From: Desulfohalobiaceae bacterium
GTDB taxonomy: Bacteria > Desulfobacterota > Desulfovibrionia > Desulfovibrionales > Desulfothermaceae
Assembly (NCBI GenBank): GCA_021737085.1
Contig: JAIPEP010000010.1
Coordinates: forward strand, 1 to 34,323
Length of the DNA stretch: 34,323 nucleotides
Direction: 5' to 3'
Below, in pieces: positions 23,732 through 33,190 of the stretch (position 1 is its first letter; every line of letters begins with the position of its first letter). A program made the translations under genes and the position numbers. A model generated the notes under the pieces. That model was not told the origin of the DNA. It searched no databases and worked only from the letters and a program-made list of their open reading frames with translations.

Positions 23732-23932
23732 ATGATCCTGCACGAGTTCCATTGCACCCAATGCGGCAGACAGTTCGAGGAAATGGTGTCCACCGGCGAG
23801 GAGACGGTGCGTTGTCCCGCTTGCGACAGCGAGGAAGTCAAGCGCCTGCTGTGCGCGGTGAAGCGCACTGGCGGCAACGCGGACCCGGATGCCCTGGGTT
23901 CCGCCTGCGCGCCCAGCGGGGGCTTTTCCTGA
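23732..23932 (+). CDS. FmdB-type zinc-ribbon protein
   Basis: This 66-residue protein begins with the FmdB/CxxC_CxxC zinc ribbon: HEFHCTQCGRQFEEMV, then CPACDSEEVKRLL, giving two CxxC pairs. The name comes from a putative regulator of formamidase and amidase genes, but most members have no proven role. The tail is Gly/Ser-rich with one more Cys. GGAGG lies 7 nt before the ATG at 23732; the upstream extension of the frame has no family similarity. A possible weak promoter, TTGACT near 23553 and TATAAG near 23581, is too widely spaced to be trusted. It stands alone between the amidase and rlmN genes. Confidence 0.85.
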   Translation: MILHEFHCTQCGRQFEEMVSTGEETVRCPACDSEEVKRLLCAVKRTGGNADPDALGSACAPSGGFS

Positions 23933-23996
23933 GCCAGCTAGTCGGGTTCCGGTGCGGAACCCCTGGCTGATTATCGGTTACTGGTGACTGGCACTT

Positions 23997-24171
23997 TCCG
24001 GAGATCGGAAGTCAGTGATCTGAGATCGGGCTCTATAATCAACCGACTTACTGACTCACCGATTCACCGACTTACTGATACGTCGCCTCTCACCTCAAAC
24101 CAGTGAATCCAGAACAACCAACGCTGAACGCCGAACGGGGAACCCAGAACGGTGAACGCTGAACCCGGAAC
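23997..24171. repeat. Composite heptamer and octamer repeat array before rlmN
   Basis: Three repeat types lie in a row: 7-bp units ending GATC or AGTC (about 23997-24030); five 8-bp units of CCGACTTA/CTGACTCA type (24043-24082), the reverse complement of the units near 411-499; and seven exactly adjoining 7-bp units NNNGAAC (24123-24171). The last unit ends four bases before the rlmN ATG. Confidence 0.85.
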
Positions 24172-24175
24172 ACAC

Positions 24176-25222
24176 ATGCCCAACCTGCTCGACTACTCCT
24201 ATCCCCAGCTCCAGCAATGGGTGGAAGAACAGGGATGGAAACCCTTCCGGGCCAGGCAGATCTGGCAGTGGATCTGGCGCAAAGGCTGCGACAACTTCAG
24301 CCGGATGAGCGATCTGAACAAACGGATCCGCACCCGGCTGCAGGAGAGCTTCCGCCTGGAGCACCCCGAGCTGCGAGAGATTCGCCACAGCGAGGACGGC
24401 ACCATCAAGTTCCTGCTCCGGGTGGGAGGGGACGATCTGATCGAAACCGTGCTCATCCCGGAGGAAGATCACTATACCCAGTGCCTTTCCTCCCAAGTGG
24501 GCTGTCCCCTGGGCTGCACCTTCTGTAGCACCGGCCGCATGGGCTTCACCCGCAACCTCTCCTCCGGCGAGATCCTGGGTCAGGTCCTGGCTGCCCGGGG
24601 CTACCTCGCCCGGAGCGAGGCCCCCCTACCCTTGCGCAATCTCGTTTTCATGGGCATGGGCGAGCCCCTGCTCAACTGGCCCCAGGTGAGAAAAGCCCTC
24701 CAGGTTATCCGGGACCAGCAGGGGCTGGACTTTTCCTACAGACGGACCACCCTGTCCACTGTGGGAGTTCCCGGTCCCCTGCGCCGTTTCGCGCATTCCG
24801 GCCAGGGCTCCCTTGCGGTCTCCCTGCACGCCCCGAATCAGGAGTTGCGTGCCAGGCTCATGCCCAAGGCCGCCTCCCTGGTATCCCTGCCCCAACTGAT
24901 CCGCATACTTGAGGAATTGCCTCTCAGGCCCAGGCAGCGGATAACTCTGGAATACGCCCTCATCGGCGGGGTCAATGACGACTTGAAACATGCCGGGCAG
25001 TTGAATAAAATTATTTCCTCTCTGCGCTGCAAGGTCAATCTCATCGCCTTCAATCCGGACCAGGAGCTCCCCTATCGGGCTCCCAGCATGGAGCGCGTCC
25101 TCCAGTTCGAAGAATTCCTGCGCAAAAAGGACAAGTCGGTTTTCCTCCGCAAGAGCAAAGGGCTGGACATCGAGGCGGCCTGCGGTCAGCTCAGAAACAA
25201 GGCCCTGAGCAAGGGCCCCTGA
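24176..25222 (+). CDS. rlmN: 23S rRNA/tRNA adenine C2-methyltransferase RlmN
   Basis: The protein has 348 residues. The radical SAM motif CxxxCxxC is C110-C114-C117 (GCPLGCTFCSTG). The two methyl-transfer cysteines are both visible, the C-terminal one being C336 (EAACGQLR), which forms the methylene-bridged intermediate. MGMGEPLLN and SLHAPN are family motifs. It methylates C2 of A2503 in 23S rRNA and A37 of some tRNAs. An in-frame ATG at 24152 would add eight residues encoded by the heptamer array, so I start at the ATG at 24176. No clear Shine-Dalgarno is visible; GGAA from the last repeat unit is the nearest purine block. Confidence 0.95.
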   Translation: MPNLLDYSYPQLQQWVEEQGWKPFRARQIWQWIWRKGCDNFSRMSDLNKRIRTRLQESFRLEHPELREIRHSEDGTIKFLLRVGGDDLIETVLIPEEDHYTQCLSSQVGCPLGCTFCSTGRMGFTRNLSSGEILGQVLAARGYLARSEAPLPLRNLVFMGMGEPLLNWPQVRKALQVIRDQQGLDFSYRRTTLSTVGVPGPLRRFAHSGQGSLAVSLHAPNQELRARLMPKAASLVSLPQLIRILEELPLRPRQRITLEYALIGGVNDDLKHAGQLNKIISSLRCKVNLIAFNPDQELPYRAPSMERVLQFEEFLRKKDKSVFLRKSKGLDIEAACGQLRNKALSKGP

Positions 25223-25263
25223 ATCTTTTCTCCACGCAGCCCGGACCGCTCGCGGCGAATCGG

Positions 25264-25293
25264 TTTACAAACCACGCGTTCTCGGGCTAGTCT
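25264..25293 (+). promoter_or_regulatory. Probable promoter of hisI-hisG
   Basis: TTTACA (25264-25269) and TAGTCT (25288-25293) are 18 nt apart, about 95 nt before hisI. The same element pair precedes the gene at 6114. Confidence 0.45.
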
Positions 25294-25388
25294 GTTTTAT
25301 TCCCAAGAGGTGCAAGTACACTCCGGGCATCTGCTAACCTCGAGGGTTTTTGCATCAAAGGCGAGTAACTCTATCCGGGGGTTGCCCC

Positions 25389-25763
25389 ATGCTAGCACCC
25401 GACTTCGAGAAGACAGGCGGACTTGTTCCTGCGGTGGTTCAGGACCGGGAATCCGGGGAGGTCCTCATGCTGGCCTACATGGACGCCCAGGCCTGGGAGA
25501 AAACCCTGGAGAGCGGAGTGGCCCATTTCTACAGCCGCAGCCGGGACAAGATATGGCAAAAAGGTGAATCCTCGGGTAACGTACAGCAGGTGAAAGCGGT
25601 TCGCCTGGACTGCGATGCGGACACCGTTTTGCTCCAGGTGCACCAGGTGGGTGGCGCCGCCTGTCACACTGGCTACCGCAGTTGTTTCTACCGTGAGATC
25701 ACCCCCGAGGGAACCAGGACCTGCTCCGAACAAATCTTCGATCCCAAGGAGGTCTACAGCTAA
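25389..25763 (+). CDS. hisI: Phosphoribosyl-AMP cyclohydrolase
   Basis: The protein has 124 residues, the single-domain form without the HisE pyrophosphohydrolase. The metal-binding motif LDCDADTVL (D74, C75, D76, D78) and the zinc cysteines C92 and C99 (ACHTGYRSC) are present. [26 protein letters not shown] is a family segment with the substrate site. It opens the purine ring of phosphoribosyl-AMP, the third step of histidine synthesis. The ATG at 25389 follows a GGGGG block; an in-frame start at 25350 has less support. hisG starts on the base after its stop codon. Confidence 0.95.
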   Translation: MLAPDFEKTGGLVPAVVQDRESGEVLMLAYMDAQAWEKTLESGVAHFYSRSRDKIWQKGESSGNVQQVKAVRLDCDADTVLLQVHQVGGAACHTGYRSCFYREITPEGTRTCSEQIFDPKEVYS

Positions 25764-26645
25764 ATGGCGCGCGGAAAGCCTTTGCGACTCGGCATTCCCA
25801 AAGGGTCCCTGCAGGACTCCACCATCAAGCTCTTCGCCAACTCCGGGTGGAAAATCCGCCTACACCACCGCAACTATTTTCCGGACATCGACGATCCGGA
25901 CGTAGAGTGCACCCTGTGCCGAGCCCAGGAAATGCCCGTATACATCGAGGACGGAACCCTGGACGTGGGTCTGACGGGCAAGGACTGGATCCTGGAAAAC
26001 GAGGCGGACGTGGCCAAGGTGTGCGAGCTGGTCTACTCCAAGACGAGCAATCGTCCGGCCCGCTGGGTCCTGGCCGTAGCCAGCGACTCCCCTTTCCGGC
26101 GGCCGGAAGACCTGCAGGGCAAAAAGATCGCTACCGAATTGGAGAACTATACCCGGAAGTACTTTCAGGACGCCGATATCCCAGTAGAAGTGGAGTTCTC
26201 CTGGGGAGCGACCGAGGCCAAGGTCGCCTCGGGACTGGCCGACGCCATCGTGGAGGTCACGGAGACCGGTACCACAATCAAGGCCCACGGCCTGCGGATA
26301 ATAGCCGAGCTTATGCAGACCTCCACCCAGCTCATCGCCAACAAGGAAGCCATGCAACAGGAGTGGAAGCGCTCCAAGATCGATCAGATGAGCACCCTTT
26401 TGCAGGGGGCCCTCCGAGCGGAGCGACTTGTCGGCCTCAAGATGAACGTGCCCCGTGACAGCCTGCAGAAGGTAATGCAGATGCTGCCCAGCCTCACCTC
26501 TCCCACAGTGGCGGACCTCTACCAGGAGGACTGGCTCTCGGTGGAGATCGTGGTCGAGGAATCCATTGTCCGGGACCTGATCCCCAGGCTCCGCTCCGGA
26601 GGCGTGGAGGGCATAATCGAGTACCCGCTGAACAAGGTTATCTAG
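25764..26645 (+). CDS. hisG: ATP phosphoribosyltransferase, long form
   Basis: The protein has 293 residues, the long HisG type with a C-terminal ACT-like domain (about 225-293) that binds histidine for feedback control and does not need HisZ. The catalytic part shows GIPKGSLQDSTI, DVGLTGKDWI and the phosphate-binding EVTETGTTIKAHGL. It joins ATP and PRPP in the first committed step of histidine synthesis. Its ATG directly follows the hisI stop codon, so translation is coupled. Confidence 0.96.
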   Translation: MARGKPLRLGIPKGSLQDSTIKLFANSGWKIRLHHRNYFPDIDDPDVECTLCRAQEMPVYIEDGTLDVGLTGKDWILENEADVAKVCELVYSKTSNRPARWVLAVASDSPFRRPEDLQGKKIATELENYTRKYFQDADIPVEVEFSWGATEAKVASGLADAIVEVTETGTTIKAHGLRIIAELMQTSTQLIANKEAMQQEWKRSKIDQMSTLLQGALRAERLVGLKMNVPRDSLQKVMQMLPSLTSPTVADLYQEDWLSVEIVVEESIVRDLIPRLRSGGVEGIIEYPLNKVI

Positions 26646-26694
26646 TTCCGGATGGAAACTGCCTAAACAGGCAAGTAAAACCTCGAGGGGACAC

Positions 26695-27459
26695 ATGAGC
26701 TCCAGAAAATCCCTGTTTCTGCTCGCCCTAGCCGCCCTTTGCTTGACCGCCTGGGGCTGCGCCTCGACCTCGCCCTCTGTATCCGATAACACTCGGGCCC
26801 GGATCGAGCTGGCCAATTCCCAACTGCAGAGCGGCCATCCCAGACGCAGCCTCCAGGAGCTGGAACCCCTGAAGGACAAGGCACAGGATGTGCCGGAATA
26901 CCACTTTCTGCTGGGCATGACCTACCTCCGGCTCGACGGCCACAAGGAGCAAGCCATCCGCGAGCTGAACACTGCAGTGGAGCTTGCGCCAAAGCTGGGC
27001 ATGGCCTGGAACAACCTGGGCCTAGCCTATATACGAGCCGGTCGCATGGACGATGCGGAGCAGGCCCTGAAAAAGGCCCTGTCCATCTCCACCTACCTTA
27101 CTCCGGAATACGCCGCATACAATCTCAGCCGGCTCTACCGGGACCGAAACCAGCCGGAAAAGGCGATCCGTTACGCGAACAAGGCCTTGAGGGAGAACTG
27201 GCGCTATCTGCCCGGATACTTCCTGCTAGCGGATCTCTACACGGAACAAGGCCAGCCGGAGAAGGCCAAGAAAACTCTAAAGCGGGGAGTGGAAGCCTTC
27301 CCGGACCATGAGCGGCTCTGGCTCAAGTACGGGAAGACCCAGCTCAGAATTGGGGATAAGGAACAAGCCACACAATCTTTTCAGAGAGTGCTCGAAATTG
27401 CCCCGGACTCCAACTCGGCCAAGGTGGCCCGAGATTACCTGGATCTCCCCGAATCCTGA
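26695..27459 (+). CDS. TPR lipoprotein, PilF/PilW-like
   Basis: The protein has 254 residues. A signal peptide ends in a lipobox-like LTAWGC, so Cys22 is the probable lipidated residue. At least five TPR units follow (about 35-250), including NNLGLAYIRAGRMDDAEQAL and LADLYTEQGQPEKAKKTLKR. The architecture matches PilF/PilW, outer-membrane lipoproteins that assist type IV pilus secretin assembly, but other TPR lipoproteins look alike and no pilus gene is nearby. GAGGGG lies 4 nt before the ATG. It is 49 bases after hisG, and its end overlaps or abuts the start of the radical SAM gene. Confidence 0.8.
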   Translation: MSSRKSLFLLALAALCLTAWGCASTSPSVSDNTRARIELANSQLQSGHPRRSLQELEPLKDKAQDVPEYHFLLGMTYLRLDGHKEQAIRELNTAVELAPKLGMAWNNLGLAYIRAGRMDDAEQALKKALSISTYLTPEYAAYNLSRLYRDRNQPEKAIRYANKALRENWRYLPGYFLLADLYTEQGQPEKAKKTLKRGVEAFPDHERLWLKYGKTQLRIGDKEQATQSFQRVLEIAPDSNSAKVARDYLDLPES

Positions 27460-28831
27460 GCCTATCGGCTCCGCTCCCGAAAGCGCTCCCAGCATCCTGG
27501 GGATTAATCCCTGGGTCTACGACTTCGCAGCGTACAATCTCTGGTCCCGTCCCCTTGGCCTGATCAATACGCTACAGGCGTTTTACTGCAGCGGCTGCCA
27601 CGTGACCCTCCTGGACTGCATGGACCGCACCTGGAGGGATGTGGACTGGCCGGAGCAGCAGCACTACGGCTGCGGCCGCTATCCCCGCACCGAGATTCCC
27701 CCTCCAGCTAGCCTTGAACACATCCCCAGACGCTTCTGCCGCTACGGCCTCTCCTATGCAGCCGTCTCCCAAGCCCTGGCCCGCCTGGATCCGCCTCCGG
27801 ATCTGGTGCTCATTACCTCGATTATGACCTACTGGTATCCCGGGGCTGTTGCCGCGGCCAGGCTGGTGCGCCGCCTCTGGCCCCGCACTCCCCTCGCCCT
27901 GGGCGGAGTCTATGCCACCCTCTGTCCGGAACACGCCTCTTCCGTTGCCCCTGTGGACAGCATCATCCAGGGGCCGGCGGAAAACGGGGACAACTGGTCC
28001 AGACTCTGGGGGCTACTGGGTGAAACCACCCCACCTGCACCCGGGCCCCAGACAGAGGCAGAAACCCTGCTTCCCCTCCTCTACCCCGAGGCCCGCTTTT
28101 CCGTGCTGCTCGGCTCGCGCGGATGCCCCTTCCACTGCGCTTACTGCTCCAGCAGCCTGCTCTACCCCTCCTACCATCAGGGCTCCTGGAAAAGACTGCT
28201 GCACCAGGTGCATCAGGAGCACAAGAGGGGTATCCGGGACTTCGCCTTCTACGACGACGCCCTGCTGGTGCAGCCGGAGAGCTGGCTCATTCCCTTTCTG
28301 GAGGGCCTCATCCGGAGTGGCCTCTCCGTCCGCTTGCATACGCCCAACGGGATGCACGCCAAGTACCTGCGGCCGGATGTCTGCAGGCTGCTCTACAGGG
28401 CAGGGCTAACCACGGTCCGCCTCGGCCTGGAGACACACCGCTTCGACTCCAGGCCGGATAGCAAGCTGACCCACGAGGAGTGGGACTACGGAGTGAGCAA
28501 TCTCCTGCAGGCCGGATTCAACCCGGACCAAATGGGCGCTTACATCCTCTTCGGCCTCCCCGGCCAGAGCGAAGAGGAGATCCGCCGGGCCATCGCCTTC
28601 GCCAAGGTCCACGGCCTCAGGCCGCAGTTGGCCTATTACTCCCCCATTCCGGGCACTGCCATGTTCCCCCGGGCCAAACAGTACACGCCCTATCCCCTGG
28701 AACAGGACCCCCTGTTTCAGAACCGGGCCATCTGGCCCTGCTATCCGGGCGGTTTCAGCTGGGAGGAACGCAGCCGCTGGATGGAAATCCTGCGCCAGGC
28801 CCCCGGATCCGAGAAGAGCTCACCAACGTGA
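27398..28831 (+). CDS. B12-binding-domain radical SAM protein (start uncertain)
   Basis: The N-terminal part resembles a cobalamin-binding domain (GINPWVYDFAAYNLWSRPLG, then LDLVLITSIMTYWYPG-like strands). The radical SAM motif is GCPFHCAYCSS near residues 242-252, followed by FAFYDDALL and LRLGLETH-type strands. Such proteins do SAM-dependent chemistry, often methyl transfer; the substrate cannot be told. No ATG or GTG exists in frame between 27311 and the B12-like domain. I list the TTG at 27398, which overlaps the lipoprotein gene by 62 bases; family comparison would place the start nearer 27490, where only ATC, CTG (27497) and ATT codons occur. The 3' end is firm. Confidence is for the gene, not the start. 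Confidence 0.75.
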   Translation: MPRTPTRPRWPEITWISPNPEPIGSAPESAPSILGINPWVYDFAAYNLWSRPLGLINTLQAFYCSGCHVTLLDCMDRTWRDVDWPEQQHYGCGRYPRTEIPPPASLEHIPRRFCRYGLSYAAVSQALARLDPPPDLVLITSIMTYWYPGAVAAARLVRRLWPRTPLALGGVYATLCPEHASSVAPVDSIIQGPAENGDNWSRLWGLLGETTPPAPGPQTEAETLLPLLYPEARFSVLLGSRGCPFHCAYCSSSLLYPSYHQGSWKRLLHQVHQEHKRGIRDFAFYDDALLVQPESWLIPFLEGLIRSGLSVRLHTPNGMHAKYLRPDVCRLLYRAGLTTVRLGLETHRFDSRPDSKLTHEEWDYGVSNLLQAGFNPDQMGAYILFGLPGQSEEEIRRAIAFAKVHGLRPQLAYYSPIPGTAMFPRAKQYTPYPLEQDPLFQNRAIWPCYPGGFSWEERSRWMEILRQAPGSEKSSPT

Positions 28832-28849
28832 CTAGTGACTACTGAAAAC

Positions 28850-28863
28850 CCTGAACGGGGAAC
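28850..28863. repeat. Two NNNGAAC heptamer units
   Basis: CCTGAAC and GGGGAAC adjoin here, next to loosely repeated GTGACTA units (28829-28843). This is a short relative of the arrays before glmS and rlmN, in the otherwise empty 299-base gap before the glucan phosphorylase gene. Confidence 0.6.
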
Positions 28864-28871
28864 GTCCTAGC

Positions 28872-28900
28872 TTGACGCGAGAGCAAATAGCAGGTACTTA
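28872..28900 (+). promoter_or_regulatory. Possible promoter of the glucan phosphorylase-lepA-lepB cluster
   Basis: TTGACG (28872-28877) and TACTTA (28895-28900) are 17 nt apart. The leader to the start codon would be about 225 nt and contains a hairpin, GGCTCG/CGAGC, shortly before the gene. Confidence 0.35.
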
Positions 28901-29130
28901 ACTCCTATTGTCTTGGATTGAGCCTGTAGATTGCCAACGGATCCGCCGCCTGGATGCAATTTGTCCCACCCTCCGCTTTGATGCCGGATTTGACCGACAT
29001 CCTTCCCGGGTTCGGGCCAAAGACCCGCTGCGCCCGATATCCGCATACCCGACCCCGATGGGACCGCGCCGTTCGGTAGGAACAGGGCAATCGCTGGCTC
29101 GCCCGGACCGAGCGGGACGCCCGCATACAG

Positions 29131-31275
29131 ATGACTTATTACGGAGGCAAGAGCTTGCGTCGTTACACGGTTTCCAACAACTCCTTTTCCAATATTCCCG
29201 CCCGCATCGACAGGCTTGGCGAGCTTGCGGAGAACCTCTGGTGGTCCTGGAACCCCCAGGCCCGGATGCTCTTCAAGATGCTGGACCGCCAGGCCTGGAA
29301 GGACAGCGGGCACAACCCGGACCGCATGCTCAAGTCCCTCCCCAGGGACGCCCTGATCTGGGCCTCCAGAGATCGGAACTACCTGCGGCACTATGACCTG
29401 GTCCTCTCCCAGTTCGACGCGGAAGCCTATCCCGGGGACTACCTCGGGAGCCCTATCGCCTATTTCAGCGCAGAATACGGCCTGCACCACTCCCTTCCCT
29501 TCTACGCCGGGGGGCTCGGCTTCCTAGCCGGGGATCACCTCAAGGAATGCAGCGACATGGGAGTGCCCCTGGTAGCGGTGGGCTTCATGTACCCTTCCGG
29601 ATACCTGCAGCAAACCGTGGACAACCACGGCTGGCAACAGGGCCTGACCCAGACCGTGGACCGCGAGTCCGCCTCCATCAACCAGATCCTGGATACGGAG
29701 GGCAATCAGATCGTGGTGCAGGTGCCGCACATACGGCCCGTCCTCCGGGCTGCCCTGTGGAAGGTTGCCGTGGGCCGCGTCTCCCTGCTCCTCATGGACA
29801 CGGAGATCGAGGACAATCCGCCCTGGATCCGGGACATCGCCAAGCAGCTCTACACCAGCGACAAGGAGCAGCGCCTGCTCCAGGAAATCATTCTCGGGCT
29901 GGGTGGGTATACCGTGCTCAAGGAGATGGAGGTGGCCCCCTCCCTTCTCCACCTGAACGAGGGGCACCCTGCCTTTGCCCTTCTCGAGGCCATTCGGGGC
30001 CTGATGCAGCAGGGCCTTAGTTTTGACACCGCCAGAGAGCGCGTCCGGGGCTCGAGCCTGCTCACTACCCACACTCCGGTGCCTGCCGGTCACGACATCT
30101 TCCCCGAGGAGATGGTGGAGAAGTACTTCGCTCCCTATCGCGAGGCCCTGGGCCTGGACCGGGAGACCTTCCTGGAGCTGGGACGCCATCCGGAGCATCC
30201 CCAGGCCGGATTCAACATGACCGTGCTCGCCCTCAACCTGACCGGCAAGTGCAACGCGGTGAGCAGACGCCACGGAGAGGTCACCCGGCAGATGTGGCAG
30301 CCCCTCTGGCCGGACAGGAACCCGGAGGAGGTGCCGGTGGGCCACGTCACCAACGGGGTGCATCTGCCCACTTGGCTCGAGCCCAAGATGCGCCTCCTGT
30401 TCCACCGCTATTTCAGCGACGGCTGGATCAAGGAGCAGGAAAATCCTGCCGTATGGGAATTCGTGGAGGAGATCCCCGATTTCGAGCTGTGGCGGAACCA
30501 CTTCTGGCTCAAGATAAAGCTCCTCAACTACATCCGCCAGCTTGCCCGGAGGGACTGGACCATGCGCCGCAGCGCGGACCTTCTGCCCGCTCTGGGGACC
30601 ATGCTCGACCCTTCCGTGCTCACCATAGGCTTCGCGCGACGCTTCGCCATGTACAAACGGGCGGATCTCGTTCTCCGGGACCCGGACCGGATCAAGCGCC
30701 TGGTCAACGACAACTGGCGTCCAGTTCAGATCATCTTCGCCGGCAAGGCACACCCCGCGGACGACGAGGGCAAGCGCCTCCTGCAGAGCGTGGTCCGCAT
30801 GGCCCAGGATCCGGAGATGAACGGCCGCATCGCCTTTGTGGAGAACTACAACGAACAGCTGGCCCAGTATATGGTCCACGGCGTGGATGTCTGGCTCAAC
30901 ACGCCCAAGCCCCCCCTGGAGGCCAGCGGAACCAGCGGGATGAAGGCCGCGATCAACGGGGTGCCCAATCTGAGCATTCCGGACGGCTGGTGGCTGGAAG
31001 GGGCTACACCCACCAACGGCTGGACTATTGATTCCAGGGCGGAGGAAGGCTCCGACCAGGAAACCAGGGACAATCTGGACGCGGCTGAGCTCTACCGCCT
31101 CATCGAACAGGACCTCATTCCGGCCTACTACACCACGTCCGAAGACGGGGTCCCTCACGACTGGACCAGGATCATGAAAGAATCCATCAAGAGCGTGGCC
31201 CCTCACTTCTCCGCCAGACGGATGATCAAGGACTATCTGCGCTTCGTGTACGGCACCGAAGGGCACGGGAGGTAA
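29131..31275 (+). CDS. glgP: Alpha-glucan phosphorylase (MalP/GlgP type)
   Basis: The protein has 714 residues, the shorter bacterial/archaeal phosphorylase type, lacking much of the N-terminal regulatory part of E. coli GlgP (815). The N-terminal [15 protein letters not shown] is typical of this branch. [32 protein letters not shown] and NGVHLPTW line the active site, and the PLP lysine is K605 in [11 protein letters not shown]. It phosphorolyses alpha-1,4-glucans to glucose-1-phosphate in the cytoplasm, releasing stored carbon. No good Shine-Dalgarno precedes the ATG. lepA follows after 11 bases. Confidence 0.92.
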   Translation: MTYYGGKSLRRYTVSNNSFSNIPARIDRLGELAENLWWSWNPQARMLFKMLDRQAWKDSGHNPDRMLKSLPRDALIWASRDRNYLRHYDLVLSQFDAEAYPGDYLGSPIAYFSAEYGLHHSLPFYAGGLGFLAGDHLKECSDMGVPLVAVGFMYPSGYLQQTVDNHGWQQGLTQTVDRESASINQILDTEGNQIVVQVPHIRPVLRAALWKVAVGRVSLLLMDTEIEDNPPWIRDIAKQLYTSDKEQRLLQEIILGLGGYTVLKEMEVAPSLLHLNEGHPAFALLEAIRGLMQQGLSFDTARERVRGSSLLTTHTPVPAGHDIFPEEMVEKYFAPYREALGLDRETFLELGRHPEHPQAGFNMTVLALNLTGKCNAVSRRHGEVTRQMWQPLWPDRNPEEVPVGHVTNGVHLPTWLEPKMRLLFHRYFSDGWIKEQENPAVWEFVEEIPDFELWRNHFWLKIKLLNYIRQLARRDWTMRRSADLLPALGTMLDPSVLTIGFARRFAMYKRADLVLRDPDRIKRLVNDNWRPVQIIFAGKAHPADDEGKRLLQSVVRMAQDPEMNGRIAFVENYNEQLAQYMVHGVDVWLNTPKPPLEASGTSGMKAAINGVPNLSIPDGWWLEGATPTNGWTIDSRAEEGSDQETRDNLDAAELYRLIEQDLIPAYYTTSEDGVPHDWTRIMKESIKSVAPHFSARRMIKDYLRFVYGTEGHGR

Positions 31276-31286
31276 GCGCATCCCCT

Positions 31287-33095
31287 ATGCGACCGGAACA
31301 GGAAAGAATCCGCAACTTCAGCATCATCGCCCACATCGACCACGGCAAGTCCACCCTGGCGGATCGCGTCATGGAGCTGACCGGGATCATCCAGGACCGG
31401 GACAAAAAGGAGCAGTTCCTGGACCGCATGGAGCTGGAGCGGGAGCGGGGCATCACCATCAAGTCCCAGACCGTGCGCATTCCCTACACATGGCAAGGCA
31501 CGGACTACATCCTCAACCTCATCGACACCCCGGGGCATGTGGACTTCAACTACGAGGTCTCCCGCAGCCTGGCCGCCTGCGAAGGGGCCATCCTCCTGGT
31601 GGACGCCACCCAGGGCATCGAGGCTCAGACCCTGGCCAACGTCTACCTGGCCCTGGATCACGACCTGGAGATCATCCCCGTATTGAACAAGGTGGATCTG
31701 CCCAGCGCGGAACCGGAGCGGATCTCCCGGGAAATCGAGGAGGCCATCGGCCTGGATTGCTCTCGGGTGCTGCAGGTGAGCGCCAAGACCGGGGAGAACG
31801 TAGAGTTTCTCCTGCCCCGGATCGTGGAGGACGTCCCCCCGCCCAGCGGCGATTCTGAAGGACCGCTCAAGTCCCTGATCTTCGACTCCTGGTACGACCC
31901 CTATCAGGGGGTGGTGGTCCTCTTCCGCGTCTTCGACGGCTCCATCCGCGTAAACCAGACCATCCAGATCGTTTCCAACCGGAAGCGCTTCGAGGTGAAC
32001 AAGCTGGGCGTCTTCGCCCCCAATCCGGAGCACTGCGAGCGCCTCGGCCCGGGGGAGGTGGGCTTTCTCTTCGCCAACATCAAGGACCTGCGCAACGCGA
32101 GGGTGGGCGATACCATCACCTCCGCGGACAACCCCACGCCAGAGCCCTGTCCCGGCTTCAAGAAGGTCCGGCCCATGGTCTTCTGCGGCCTGTATCCCAC
32201 GGAGCCGGCCAAGTTCGACCCCTTAAAGAAGGCCTTAGAGAGGCTGCAGCTAAACGACACCGCCTTCACCTTCGAGCCGGAGGCCTCACAGGCCCTGGGA
32301 TTCGGCTTCCGCTGCGGCTTTCTGGGGCTGTTGCACATGGAGATCATCCAGGAGCGCCTGGAGCGGGAGTTCCAGGCCGAGCTCATCGCCACCGCGCCCT
32401 CGGTGATCTACGAGGTTTACAAGCAGGACGGGGAGGTCCTGCGCATGGAGAACCCCTCCGAGCTGCCCGATCCGGCGCAGATCGCTGAGATCCGCGAGCC
32501 CTTCGCCCGCATGGAGATCCACGTGCCCAGCGAATACGTGGGCAACGTGCTGAAGCTGTGCGAGGAGAAGCGGGGCGTGCACAAGGACATGCGCTACTTA
32601 AGCTCCGCCAGGGTGATCATCACCTACGATCTTCCCTTCGCCGAGATCGTGTACGATTTCTTCGACCAGCTCAAGTCCGTGACCCGGGGCTACGCCTCCC
32701 TGGACTACGACATCTTGGGCTTCTTCACCTCGGACGTGGTCAAGCTGGACATGCTCATCAACCACGAGCAGGTGGACGCCCTGTCCTCCATGGTGCACCG
32801 GGACAAGGCCTACCACCACGGCCGGAGCATCGCCCAGAGGATGCGCAAGCTCATCCCCAGACAGCTCTTCGAGGTGGTTCTCCAGGCCTGCATCGGGAAC
32901 AAGGTCATCGCTAGGGAGCGAATTCCTCCCCTGCGCAAAAACGTGACCGCCAAATGCTACGGGGGCGACATCACCCGCAAACGCAAGCTCTTGGAGAAGC
33001 AGAAGGAGGGCAAGAAGCGGATGAAAAAGATGGGCAACATCGATATTCCCCAGGAGGCCTTTCTGGCGGCGATGAAAAAGGACGAGGAGGATTGA
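31287..33095 (+). CDS. lepA: Elongation factor 4 (LepA)
   Basis: The protein has 602 residues (E. coli 599). The GTPase domain carries AHIDHGKST (15-23), [16 protein letters not shown] and [11 protein letters not shown]. Domains like those of EF-G and the LepA-specific C-terminal domain follow, ending in a basic segment with [20 protein letters not shown]. LepA acts on the ribosome, in back-translocation or initiation depending on the model. The best Shine-Dalgarno, GGGAGG, overlaps the stop of the phosphorylase gene and is 14 nt from the ATG, longer than usual. lepB follows after 95 bases. Confidence 0.97.
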   Translation: MRPEQERIRNFSIIAHIDHGKSTLADRVMELTGIIQDRDKKEQFLDRMELERERGITIKSQTVRIPYTWQGTDYILNLIDTPGHVDFNYEVSRSLAACEGAILLVDATQGIEAQTLANVYLALDHDLEIIPVLNKVDLPSAEPERISREIEEAIGLDCSRVLQVSAKTGENVEFLLPRIVEDVPPPSGDSEGPLKSLIFDSWYDPYQGVVVLFRVFDGSIRVNQTIQIVSNRKRFEVNKLGVFAPNPEHCERLGPGEVGFLFANIKDLRNARVGDTITSADNPTPEPCPGFKKVRPMVFCGLYPTEPAKFDPLKKALERLQLNDTAFTFEPEASQALGFGFRCGFLGLLHMEIIQERLEREFQAELIATAPSVIYEVYKQDGEVLRMENPSELPDPAQIAEIREPFARMEIHVPSEYVGNVLKLCEEKRGVHKDMRYLSSARVIITYDLPFAEIVYDFFDQLKSVTRGYASLDYDILGFFTSDVVKLDMLINHEQVDALSSMVHRDKAYHHGRSIAQRMRKLIPRQLFEVVLQACIGNKVIARERIPPLRKNVTAKCYGGDITRKRKLLEKQKEGKKRMKKMGNIDIPQEAFLAAMKKDEED

Positions 33096-33190
33096 TCCGG
33101 CCCAGAGGCCCTGATACATTCCCTGTCGCGCTACCGCCCCTTGCTACGGGACAGCGCCCGCACGAACCCACCAGCTCCGGAGAAGCACTT

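Noticed and set aside
25310-25388. A histidine leader peptide before hisI
   Set aside because: The short GTG-started frame has only scattered His codons, no run of them, and no convincing alternative hairpins.
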